Below are positions 8,583 to 15,841 of a DNA stretch of 48,214 bases, in pieces; position 1 is the stretch's first letter, and each line of letters begins with the position of its first letter. The stretch spans positions 1 through 48,214 of the forward strand of contig JAGRPB010000015.1 of the NCBI GenBank assembly GCA_020439945.1, read 5' to 3'. The notes under the pieces are model-generated. The model was not told where the DNA came from. It made no database searches and worked only from the letters and a program-made list of their open reading frames with translations. The translations under genes and the position numbers were made by a program. This DNA is from Verrucomicrobiia bacterium. Lineage in GTDB: Bacteria > Verrucomicrobiota > Verrucomicrobiia > Verrucomicrobiales > DEV007.

Positions 8583-8665
8583 CTCGTGAAGGAACGTGTG
8601 AACCTTTGGCAAAAGTCGCTGATAATGACTCACTCAGGTGACAGATGCGTCACATTCGGACGAAA

Positions 8666-10165
8666 TCAGTATTCGTCGTCGTCGTCCTCGTCGGCGCGAT
8701 CTTCGAAGCGCATGTATTCCTTTCGAAACACGAGTTTCACGTCGCCGGTGGGGCCGTTTCGCTGTTTCTGGATCGAGAGAATCGCTTTGCCCGCAGCCGC
8801 TTCACGCTCCTCGTCGTTGTCGGCGTAGTATTCCTCACGGAAAAGCAGACCGACGACGTCAGCGTCCTGTTCGATCGCCCCGGATTCACGGAGGTCGCCC
8901 ATCTTGGGCTTGCCTCCACCGCGGCTTTCCGGATTTCGGTTCAGCTGGGCGAGAACGATGATGGGGATATCGAGTTCCTTGGCAATCGCCTTAATGCCGC
9001 CCGAGATTTCCGCCACCTCGATCTGGCGGCTGTCCTGGGCCTTCTTGCTGGTGCTCTTGAGCAGCTGGAGGTAGTCGATCGCGATCAGCTGAATGTCGTG
9101 CGCCTTCTTGAGCCGCCGAGCCTTGGCGCGCATTTCCATGATCGAAATGCCCGGCGTGTCATCGATAAAGATTTCGCTCTGAGCCAGGTCGTTGGCCACC
9201 TGCATCAGGCGCGGGAAATCGCGCTGCTGCGAAAGAAACCCACCACGAATCTTGCCCATCTCGACGCCCGCACGCGAACAGATGAGGCGCATCACCAACT
9301 GCTCGGCGGACATTTCCAGACTGAAAACGGCGGTCGGCTTCCGCTCCTTGGCGTTGATCGAAATGTTCTCGATGATGTTCATCACCAACGAGGTTTTCCC
9401 CATCGAGGGACGCGCCGCGACGACGACCATTTCCCCGCCATGCAGGCCATTGGTGATGGCGTCGAGATTGGCGAATCCTGACGAAAGACCGGTGACGCCT
9501 TTGCCGCTGTTTTTGAAGGATTCCTCAATCGTATGGACCGCCTTGAGCGCGTGTCGCTTGATCGGCAAAATATCGCCTTCCTTTTCCGCCGCGTCGCGAA
9601 TCTTGAGGATCTTGCTCTCCACATCATCGAGCAGATTGGTGACCTCCTCCGGTGAATCGTAGGCCAGGTTCGCGCATTCGCCGCAGTCCTGGATAATGCG
9701 ACGGAGCACGAACTTCTGTTTCAGCATCGTCGCGTAGTGATCGAAGAACGCGATCGAAGGAACGTCATCGAGCAGGTCCGCCACCGCCGCCGGACCGCCG
9801 ACCTGATCCATGAGGCCACGATCCTGAAGCACCGAGTTGAGGGTGATCAGATCCATCTCGCCGTTGGGCCGGGTCTGATAAAGCTCGATCAGGATCTGGT
9901 AGAGAATGCGGTGAGCGGGAATGTAAAAGCACTCCGTGTTCAGAGTCTCCACCGCCCGCCCAATGATCTCGTTGGGGGCCTTCAGCATGCAACTCAGCGC
10001 GGCACGCTCGGCATCCGCATTGACCGGCATCGATCGCATCACGTCCGAGAAACCTGACGAGGCATCCTTACCCCCGCCCTTTTTGAACGAAGGATTCTTG
10101 GTGGAATTCTGAGCGGGAGGATCGGCGTGGTTCTGAGTGGCGGCGGAAGTCGAGGTGCTGGGCAT
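8666..10165 (-). CDS. dnaB: Replicative DNA helicase DnaB
   Basis: 499 residues. A low-complexity N-terminal extension of about 45 residues precedes the helical N-terminal domain (AERAALSCMLKAPNEI). The linker is followed by the RecA-like motor: Walker A ARPSMGKTS at 251-259, FSLEMS with the catalytic glutamate, AIDYLQLL as Walker B and the QLNRNPESR loop. The tail DEDDDDEY is acidic. DnaB unwinds DNA at the fork and recruits primase. The gene follows rplI on the same strand, the usual bacterial order. The terminator after rplI and a 417-base gap imply that dnaB has its own promoter here. Confidence 0.95.
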   Translation of the reverse strand: MPSTSTSAATQNHADPPAQNSTKNPSFKKGGGKDASSGFSDVMRSMPVNADAERAALSCMLKAPNEIIGRAVETLNTECFYIPAHRILYQILIELYQTRPNGEMDLITLNSVLQDRGLMDQVGGPAAVADLLDDVPSIAFFDHYATMLKQKFVLRRIIQDCGECANLAYDSPEEVTNLLDDVESKILKIRDAAEKEGDILPIKRHALKAVHTIEESFKNSGKGVTGLSSGFANLDAITNGLHGGEMVVVAARPSMGKTSLVMNIIENISINAKERKPTAVFSLEMSAEQLVMRLICSRAGVEMGKIRGGFLSQQRDFPRLMQVANDLAQSEIFIDDTPGISIMEMRAKARRLKKAHDIQLIAIDYLQLLKSTSKKAQDSRQIEVAEISGGIKAIAKELDIPIIVLAQLNRNPESRGGGKPKMGDLRESGAIEQDADVVGLLFREEYYADNDEEREAAAGKAILSIQKQRNGPTGDVKLVFRKEYMRFEDRADEDDDDEY

Positions 10166-10510
10166 GGCGAAACGGGACGCGTTGAAGCTGCGGGGTCGGG
10201 ATCCGGCGATCGGGGCAGTTCGCGCCTTTTCGGGCGTGGACCGGATCCTGAGTGCTGGGGTGAACCCGGAAAACGGGGCGGGAAATTACCTAAGCACGAG
10301 CCGGATCGAAGCAAAGCGAAACCCCACTCTTCGACCCCCATATTTTTCAATGTAACAGACCGGTGTGACCAGCTGCCTCAATATTCTCACCGTAACCCTC
10401 CCACTCCTGCGAAGGAGACCAACGATCAGGTTTTCTCCGACGGCGTGAAGAACCCGTTCACAAGCCGTTCGCATCTCTCCAGCGCGGCAACTCTCGCGCA
10501 TTTCGACACG
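10166..10510. other. Gap between dnaB and the rplI terminator
   Basis: No gene is supported on either strand. The plus-strand frame running through it lies mainly opposite rplI and is compositional. A dnaB promoter should lie here. The AT-rich patch near 10345-10360 (ATATTTTTCAATGTAAC) is a candidate, but I cannot fit both promoter hexamers. Confidence 0.5.
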
Positions 10511-10548
10511 AAAAAGCCCCCGAGGATTCAAGCGAATCCGCGGGGGCC
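10511..10548 (-). terminator. Rho-independent terminator of rplI
   Basis: On the minus strand the sequence folds as GCCCCCGCGGATTC, loop GCTT, GAATCCTCGGGGGC, followed by TTTTT. It begins about 35 bases after the rplI stop codon. The stem is long and GC-rich with one mismatch, a textbook intrinsic terminator. Confidence 0.85.
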
Positions 10549-10582
10549 GAAATCGTTTCGCGATGAGATCGAGCCGAATCGA

Positions 10583-11077
10583 TTACTCGGCAGAATCGGA
10601 AGCCTCGTCGTCCGAATCTTCCTTCTCGGCTTTCACCTTGAGCGCCACGATCACCTCGATGTCGGCGTGAACCTTGACCGGGATTTCGTAGTCGCCCGTG
10701 CCCTTGATCGGCTTGTCGAGGGTGATGTTGTGACGATCAATTTCGACCTTGGCCTTTTCTTCAAGAGCCTTGGCGATGTCCGCACTGGTGATGGAACCGA
10801 AAGCCTTGCCGCCCTGGCCGATGGACAACTCCATGGAGAGCTTGGTCTTGCGCAGTTTCGTGGCGATCTTCTCGGCCTCGGCGAGTTCCTCCGCCTCACG
10901 CTGGGCGCGAACTTGCTTGAGGTGCTCGATGTGACGCAGGTTGCCAGGCGTGGCTTCAAAAGCCTTGCCGGAGGGAACGAGGAAATTGCGAGCGTAGCCG
11001 CGGCGGACGGTCACGACATCGGCTTCGGCGCCGAGATTGTCGACTTTTTCGCGGAGAATGACTTCGGTGGTGGCCAT
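10583..11077 (-). CDS. rplI: 50S ribosomal protein L9 (bL9)
   Basis: 164 residues, slightly longer than the usual 148-150 because of an acidic tail (EKEDSDDEASDSAE). The N-terminal RNA-binding domain is clear: VILREKVDNLGAEADVV and GYARNFLVPSGKA. It is followed by the long connecting helix rich in Ala/Glu/Arg and the C-terminal domain with SIGQGGKAFGSIT and DIAKAL. bL9 binds 23S rRNA at the L1 stalk base. The usual partners rpsF, ssb and rpsR are not upstream; a divergent ridA is. The intrinsic terminator at 10548-10511 ends the transcript. Confidence 0.95.
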   Translation of the reverse strand: MATTEVILREKVDNLGAEADVVTVRRGYARNFLVPSGKAFEATPGNLRHIEHLKQVRAQREAEELAEAEKIATKLRKTKLSMELSIGQGGKAFGSITSADIAKALEEKAKVEIDRHNITLDKPIKGTGDYEIPVKVHADIEVIVALKVKAEKEDSDDEASDSAE

Positions 11078-11163
11078 GGTTGGCAGAGAGTAAAAGGTTC
11101 GAAAAATGGGGAGCGGGACCGGTAATGCCAGTCGCCCTCGATGTCAAGCGGCTCGCTGCCTTG

Positions 11164-11204
11164 ATTCAACAGGGTTCAATCGCCGACCCAACCCTGTTGA
11201 ATGC
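11164..11204 (+). repeat. 41-bp palindromic repeat, copy A
   Basis: Inverted arms ATTCAACAGGGTT and AACCCTGTTGAAT flank a 15-base centre. It aligns without gaps to 24020-24060 and 29207-29247. It lies between rplI and ridA, directly ahead of ridA. It has no T-tract and so is not a normal intrinsic terminator. Confidence 0.8.
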
Positions 11205-11231
11205 CGACGGTTTCCGGTCATAGTCCCCGGC

Positions 11232-11618
11232 ATGACTCCCGACATCGAACTAGTCACCGCCGCCGGCGCTCCGGAAGCGATCGGTCCCTACTCGCACGCC
11301 GCCAAGGTGGGCAACCTGCTTTTCTGCTCCGGCCAGATTCCGATCGATCCGGAGACCAAGGCGATCGTTCCCGGTGGCATTGAGGAACAAACCCGGCAGG
11401 TGCTGACGAACATCAAGGCGGTCATGGCGTCCCAGGGGGTGGAACTTTCCGCGATCGCAAAAACAACGATCTTTCTCACGTCGATGTCCGATTTCCCGAC
11501 CGTGAACGGTCTCTACGCCGAAGCCTTCGGCGAGCACAAACCAGCGCGGTCCACGATTCAGGTCGCCGGTTTGCCGCTCGGCAGTCTCGTGGAGATCGAG
11601 TGTATCGCCGTGCTGTAG
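11232..11618 (+). CDS. ridA: RidA-family enamine/imine deaminase
   Basis: 128 residues from the ATG at 11232, the normal length for RidA (YjgF/YER057c/UK114). Family motifs are present: GPYSHA, LFCSGQIPIDP, QVLTNIKAVM, KTTIFLTSMSDF and, near the end, PARSTIQVAGLPLGSLVEIE with the catalytic arginine. RidA hydrolyses reactive 2-aminoacrylate and related enamines formed by PLP enzymes. A longer upstream frame exists but would cross the 41-bp repeat and lacks family similarity. The TAG stop is the TAG of the GTAG that begins the REP unit at 11615, so the repeat abuts the last codon exactly. Confidence 0.92.
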   Translation: MTPDIELVTAAGAPEAIGPYSHAAKVGNLLFCSGQIPIDPETKAIVPGGIEEQTRQVLTNIKAVMASQGVELSAIAKTTIFLTSMSDFPTVNGLYAEAFGEHKPARSTIQVAGLPLGSLVEIECIAVL

Positions 11619-11673
11619 AATCGACTTCAGTCGATTCCCATCCGCCTTTGGAGGCGACTGAAGTCGCCTCTAC
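11615..11673. repeat. REPIN-like inverted pair of 24-nt hairpins (family 2)
   Basis: Two 24-nt units face each other across an 11-base spacer. The left unit is 11615-11638: GTAG, then AATCGACT-TCAG-TCGATT. The right unit is 11650-11673 read on minus: GTAG, then AGGCGACTTCAGTCGCCT. Each folds into a hairpin with GTAG at its 5' foot, the layout recognised by RAYT transposases. The left GTAG supplies the ridA stop and the right GTAG supplies the pyrC stop. No T-tract follows. Confidence 0.8.
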
Positions 11674-12962
11674 TTCAGCACCTCCCCACCCCGAACGACG
11701 CTCACGACCTGGCCGTCGAGCGTGCGATCAAGGAACGGGGTGTTGGCGCTTTTCGACTTCATATACTCTCGAGAGAAAGTTGTGGTTCTCTCGGTCGAGA
11801 AAATCAGGAACTCGGCGATTCCGCCCTCGGCGACCGGGACCGGATCGAGGCCGAGAATTCGTCGAGGCTCGGCCGAATAGCGTCGCACCAACAAGTCCCA
11901 GCCGAAGCGATCGGTCTTGATGAAATGATGATACAGAGAGACGACGGCGGTTTCGAGTCCGGTGATCCCGAAGGGCGCGCTGGCGAAGTCGCCGTTCTGT
12001 TTTTCGAACTCGGTATGCGGTGAGTGATCCGTCGCGACGACGTCGAAAACGCCCTCGATCAGCCCCTGCAACAATTGCTCGTTGTCCTCCGCCGTCCGCA
12101 ACGGTGGGTTCATCTTGTAGTTGGCATCGTAGTCGACGATGTCCTCCTCGTTGAAGATGAGATGGTGCGGCGCCACTTCGCAGGAGATCCGAACGCCATC
12201 GTTCTTGGCGCGACGAATTGATTCCATGCCCTTGGCCGTCGAGACGTGCTGGATGTGAATCTGCGCGCCAGTGTAACGAGCCAAACGGATGTCGCGCGCG
12301 AGGCAAATCTCTTCGCTGATTGAAGGGATTCCCGGCAACCCAAGGCGATACGAAACCGGCCCTTCGTTGATCGCGCCCCGGCCGCTGAGCGATTTTTCCT
12401 CGCAGTGCATCGCCAGCGGCAGATCGAAATCCTTGGCATATTCCATCGCCCGTCGCAGGAGCCGGGAATCGGCCACTGCATCGCCATCATCGGTCAGCAT
12501 GGGAACGCCTTTCGCGGCCATGCCGGCGATCGCGGCGAGCTCTTCCCCCGCCCTGCCCTTGGTGATGCAGCCGGTCTGGAGCACCGCGATGCGCGATTTT
12601 TCCGCCACGATGTCGAGCACGGTCTGGACCAGTCCTCCGCTGTCGATCGCCGGCAGCGTGTTCGGCATCAGGACGATCCCGGTCACGCCACCATTGATGG
12701 CGGCCTCGGAACAAGACTTGATGGTTTCCTTTTGCTCCTTTCCCGGCTCGCAGGCATGCACGTTGAGATCGAACATCGCCGGCATCAGCACGCAGCCGGC
12801 GCAGTCGTCGATCTCGGCACCGTCCGGCGCCTCCAACCCGGCGCCGACCCGCGTGATGCGATCGCCTTCCACGAGCACGTCGGCGCTCTGGAGAAAAGGC
12901 GACTCCTCGCTGGCGATCTCGCCGCCGCGGAACAAACGGACATTCTCGTTTTCGGCACTCAT
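11670..12962 (-). CDS. pyrC: Dihydroorotase, type I (unusual metal site)
   Basis: 430 residues of the amidohydrolase fold. It catalyses, or is derived from an enzyme that catalyses, ring closure of carbamoyl-aspartate to dihydroorotate. Most active-site elements are present: LTDDGDAV, MHCEEKSL, HIQHVSTAKG, VAPHHL, NPPLRT and ATDHSPH with the general-base Asp312. The normally invariant N-terminal metal motif D-x-H-x-H-x-R differs: the sequence is D65-L-N67-V-H69-A-C71. The first metal-binding His is therefore Asn and the substrate-binding Arg is Cys. It may be an active lineage variant or a pseudo-dihydroorotase supporting PyrB, as PyrC' does in Pseudomonas. The start overlaps the pyrB stop by four bases. 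The TAG stop lies in the repeat at 11673. Confidence 0.85.
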   Translation of the reverse strand: MSAENENVRLFRGGEIASEESPFLQSADVLVEGDRITRVGAGLEAPDGAEIDDCAGCVLMPAMFDLNVHACEPGKEQKETIKSCSEAAINGGVTGIVLMPNTLPAIDSGGLVQTVLDIVAEKSRIAVLQTGCITKGRAGEELAAIAGMAAKGVPMLTDDGDAVADSRLLRRAMEYAKDFDLPLAMHCEEKSLSGRGAINEGPVSYRLGLPGIPSISEEICLARDIRLARYTGAQIHIQHVSTAKGMESIRRAKNDGVRISCEVAPHHLIFNEEDIVDYDANYKMNPPLRTAEDNEQLLQGLIEGVFDVVATDHSPHTEFEKQNGDFASAPFGITGLETAVVSLYHHFIKTDRFGWDLLVRRYSAEPRRILGLDPVPVAEGGIAEFLIFSTERTTTFSREYMKSKSANTPFLDRTLDGQVVSVVRGGEVLK

Positions 12963-13936
12963 GACTCTTTCGCTCCGGCGCCTCCCCTCGCTTCGCTGCC
13001 AGTGTCCGGCTTCAGCCAGTAAAGCACCGCCATCCGGGCGGCGATGCCGTTTTCCACCTGCGTGTTGATCAGGCTGCGCTCGTAGGTCATGGCCTCGTTG
13101 TCGATCTCGACGCCGCGATTCACCGGGCCAGGATGCATCAGGTAAATACCCTCGTCCTTGACCCGCTGGTATCGCTTCGTGGTCAGGCCGTAAACGCGAT
13201 GGTATTCGCCGAGACTCGGGAAAAAGGGTTCACCCTGGCGTTCGAGTTGGACTCGGAGCAGGTAGACGATGTCGGGTTTCCACGCGAAGGCTTCATCCCA
13301 GTCCTTGAAGCCGCGCATGAATCCGTGGCGAGCCGCCGGCACCAAGGTTGAAGGTCCGAGCACGCCGACCTCGACGCCGAGCTTGTTGAGAATCGTGCTG
13401 GTGCTGCGCGCGACCCGGGAGTGCAGGATGTCGCCGACGATGAGCACCTTTCGCCCCGCCGACTCGGGAAACACCTCGCGAATGGTGAACATGTCGAGCA
13501 GGGCCTGGGTCGGGTGAGCGTGAAAACCGTCGCCCGCATTTACCACCGAAGCGCGAGTGTGTTTCGCGATCAGGTTGGGAATCCCGGCCGCGCTGTGGCG
13601 GATGACCACGTAGTCGGTCCGCATGGCCTGAAGGGTATCGATGGTGTCGATGATCGACTCGCCTTTCACCACGGAGGAAAGTGACACCGTGAAGTTGGTG
13701 ACGTCTGCGGAAAGACGACTCGCCGCGACTTCGAATGACGAACTGGTCCGTGTCGAGGGCTCGTAGAAGAGGTTCAGCACCGTTTTACCTCTCAGGGCTG
13801 GAACCTTCTTGACCGACCGCTTGAAGAGATCCTTGAACGGAACCGCGATCTTGAGCAGGTGCTCGATTTCCTCCACCGACAGGCTGGCGATATCGAGCAG
13901 GTCTTTGCGCGATGGGATGCGGTTCTCGTCGCTCAT
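12959..13936 (-). CDS. pyrB: Aspartate carbamoyltransferase catalytic subunit
   Basis: 325 residues. It condenses carbamoyl phosphate and aspartate, the committed step of pyrimidine synthesis. The carbamoyl-phosphate loop FYEPSTRTSSSFE, the lysine loop VVKGES, HPTQALLD and the aspartate-binding HPGPVNRG are all present. The residue after STRT, commonly Arg or Met in homologues, is Ser. The gene overlaps pyrR upstream and pyrC downstream by four bases each, so the three are translationally coupled. No pyrI regulatory chain is nearby. The coupling to a dihydroorotase-like protein resembles PyrB-PyrC complexes of other bacteria. Confidence 0.95.
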   Translation of the reverse strand: MSDENRIPSRKDLLDIASLSVEEIEHLLKIAVPFKDLFKRSVKKVPALRGKTVLNLFYEPSTRTSSSFEVAASRLSADVTNFTVSLSSVVKGESIIDTIDTLQAMRTDYVVIRHSAAGIPNLIAKHTRASVVNAGDGFHAHPTQALLDMFTIREVFPESAGRKVLIVGDILHSRVARSTSTILNKLGVEVGVLGPSTLVPAARHGFMRGFKDWDEAFAWKPDIVYLLRVQLERQGEPFFPSLGEYHRVYGLTTKRYQRVKDEGIYLMHPGPVNRGVEIDNEAMTYERSLINTQVENGIAARMAVLYWLKPDTGSEARGGAGAKES

Positions 13937-14484
13937 GGTTTCTTGGAAATGAAGACCCCCTCTTTGCCGTCGTCCTCGCGGAAACGCACCTTCACATACT
14001 GATCGCGCGTCGTCGTTAATTCGACCCCGACGTAGTCCGGTTGGATGGGAAGCTCGCGGTTACCGCGATCAACCAACACCGCCAGTTCGATCTTTGCCGG
14101 GCGGCCGTAGTCGATGAGACCATCGAGCGCGGCTCGCGTGGTGCGGCCGGTGTAAATGACCTCGTCGAAGAGAATCACCCGGGTGTCTTCCAGGTCGAAC
14201 GGGATCTCGGACGTCTCCAGCGTCGGCAGCATGTCGCCGAGATTGTCGAGGTCGTCCCGATAGAGGGAGATGTCGAGCGTCCCCAGCGGCAAGTCCTCTC
14301 CCGCCGCTCGCAGCACCTCGTGCACCCGTTTCGCCAAAGTCACGCCCCGCGTGTAGATACCGATGAGCGCCGGGGTGTCCTGCCGACAAGTTTCCAGAAT
14401 CTCGTAAGCCAGCCGATGCACCGTATTGGCGATGTCGGCCTCGCTCAGGATTCGTTCGGTGTCAGGTGTCGAAGACTCGCTCAA
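13933..14484 (-). CDS. pyrR: PyrR: pyrimidine operon regulator / uracil phosphoribosyltransferase
   Basis: 183 residues of the type I phosphoribosyltransferase fold. The PRPP loop reads VILFDEVIYTGRTTRAAL, close to the canonical VILVDDVLYTGRT of PyrR. IGIYTRGVTLAKR near the N-terminus, DISLYRDDL and VDRGNRELPI also match. In Gram-positive bacteria PyrR binds UMP and pyr mRNA to control attenuation and has weak UPRTase activity. I found no PyrR-type stem-loop in the 48-base gap upstream, so the mode of regulation here is open. It begins the pyrRBC end of the operon, 48 bases after purD. Confidence 0.9.
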   Translation of the reverse strand: MSESSTPDTERILSEADIANTVHRLAYEILETCRQDTPALIGIYTRGVTLAKRVHEVLRAAGEDLPLGTLDISLYRDDLDNLGDMLPTLETSEIPFDLEDTRVILFDEVIYTGRTTRAALDGLIDYGRPAKIELAVLVDRGNRELPIQPDYVGVELTTTRDQYVKVRFREDDGKEGVFISKKP

Positions 14485-14532
14485 AAGGGAACGGCTGGGG
14501 ATCGGTCTCAGGAGTAGCGGGTAAAGAGAAAA

Positions 14533-15798
14533 TCAGGATTCGAAGTTTCGCGTGCCGATGTCGCTCCGACGCTGCATGCCGTCGAAGCTGACTTTTTCGC
14601 TTTCACGGTAGACGTTGGCCACCGCTTCGGCCCGCGTGTCGCCCCGGGCCACCACCACATAAACGCGTCCGCCGGCGGTTTCAAACTCTCCGTTTTCGTT
14701 GAGTCGGGTGCCGGCGTGGAAGACGCGGGCGTTCTCCACCGCCTCGAAGCCGCGAATGACATCGCCGCTGCGCGACGAGGCTGGGTAGCCTGCCGATGCC
14801 GACACCAGGCAAATGCTCCAGCCGTCACGGAATCCGATCAGGTCAGGTTGAAGATTCCCCTTGGCGCCTTCGAAGACATACTGCGCGAAATCTCCGGTGA
14901 TCATCGGCAATACCGCCTGGGCTTCCGGATCGCCGAAGCGGCAATTGTATTCGAGGATCTTCGGCCCGTCGGCCGTGAGCATGATGCCGAAGTAGAGAAA
15001 ACCGCGATAGGGCAGTCCATCCTTTCGAAGTCCCTCGACGGTCGGTCGAACGATCTCGTCCTCGATCCGCGCTTTAAGATTCTCGCCCTCGCTCTCAAAC
15101 ATTTCCAGGGAACTGACCGCTCCCATTCCGCCAGTGTTCGGACCCTCGTCGGCGTCGAAGATGCGCTTGTAATCGCGGGCCGGCGCCAGGATCTGGTAAG
15201 CATCGTCGACCACGGAGACGAAGATGGAAATTTCCGGACCTTCGAGAAACTCTTCCACCAGCAGTCGACCCTCACCGAATTTCCGCTGAGTCAGAACTTC
15301 GTCGAGAAAATCCTCCGCCGAAGCTTCGTCCGGGCAAACCGCCACGCCCTTTCCTGCGGCGAGACCGTCGAACTTGAGAACGGTCGGATACTTGCCGCCG
15401 ATCGCTTCCCTAGCCGCCGCCAGATCATTGACCGCCGCGTAGCCTCCGGTGGGAATCTGGTGCCGCACCATGAACTCCTTGGCAAATTCCTTGCTCGCCT
15501 CCAGTTGGGCGGCCTCTTTGGGCGGCCCCCAGCAGGGAATGCCGACGCGTTTGCATTCGTTCGCGAGTCCTGCGCCGGTGACGAGATAGCTTTCCTCACC
15601 CGCCACGCAAAGATCGATCTGATTTTCGACCAGGAAATTGATCAGTGTCGGCAAATCCTTCGCCGTGGTCGGTTTCGCGAGCTGAAAAATCGCGTCGCTG
15701 CCCGGAAACGAATAAATCTCGGTCTCCGTCGGCGATTCGTGGAGCGCCGTGATGAGGGCATGTTCGCGACCGCCTTTTCCGACTACGAGGACTTTCAT
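14533..15798 (-). CDS. purD: Phosphoribosylamine-glycine ligase
   Basis: 421 residues from the ATG at 15798 (MKVLVVGKGGREHAL). The start twelve codons earlier would add residues the family lacks. It is an ATP-grasp enzyme converting phosphoribosylamine, glycine and ATP to GAR, step two of purine synthesis. GGREHAL, PVVLKF-type GLAAGKGVAVC, GFLYFGIML and EYNCRFGDPEAQ are conserved. The usual length is 420-430. It sits 43 bases after purF, the enzyme that makes its unstable substrate. Confidence 0.95.
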   Translation of the reverse strand: MKVLVVGKGGREHALITALHESPTETEIYSFPGSDAIFQLAKPTTAKDLPTLINFLVENQIDLCVAGEESYLVTGAGLANECKRVGIPCWGPPKEAAQLEASKEFAKEFMVRHQIPTGGYAAVNDLAAAREAIGGKYPTVLKFDGLAAGKGVAVCPDEASAEDFLDEVLTQRKFGEGRLLVEEFLEGPEISIFVSVVDDAYQILAPARDYKRIFDADEGPNTGGMGAVSSLEMFESEGENLKARIEDEIVRPTVEGLRKDGLPYRGFLYFGIMLTADGPKILEYNCRFGDPEAQAVLPMITGDFAQYVFEGAKGNLQPDLIGFRDGWSICLVSASAGYPASSRSGDVIRGFEAVENARVFHAGTRLNENGEFETAGGRVYVVVARGDTRAEAVANVYRESEKVSFDGMQRRSDIGTRNFES

Positions 15799-15841
15799 TG
15801 GACCAGCTTTAGATTCGGGTCGGGAGGCGGGCAAGTGCTTT

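Larger units (their letters stand above)
7922..8665. other. 744-base intergenic region between dnaB and moxR
   Basis: No credible gene is seen on either strand. The short open frames have no recognisable motifs and no convincing start. The region holds a half copy of the 41-bp palindromic repeat (8174-8189), three DnaA-box-like nonamers, an AT-richer stretch around 8330-8420, and a small GTGAC...GTCAC hairpin at 8638-8653 near the end of dnaB. It contains the promoter of moxR, which I could not place. Confidence 0.7.

Noticed and set aside
10127..11125. A 332-codon plus-strand frame covering the dnaB-rplI gap and rplI
   Set aside because: It runs antisense through the whole of rplI and the terminator hairpin and shows no motif.
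11164..11204. 41-bp palindromic repeat as an intrinsic terminator
   Set aside because: No run of T follows in any of the three copies. Copy B is inside a coding region.
14485..14532. PyrR-type RNA attenuator upstream of pyrR
   Set aside because: The 48-base gap shows no anti-antiterminator consensus and no terminator stem.
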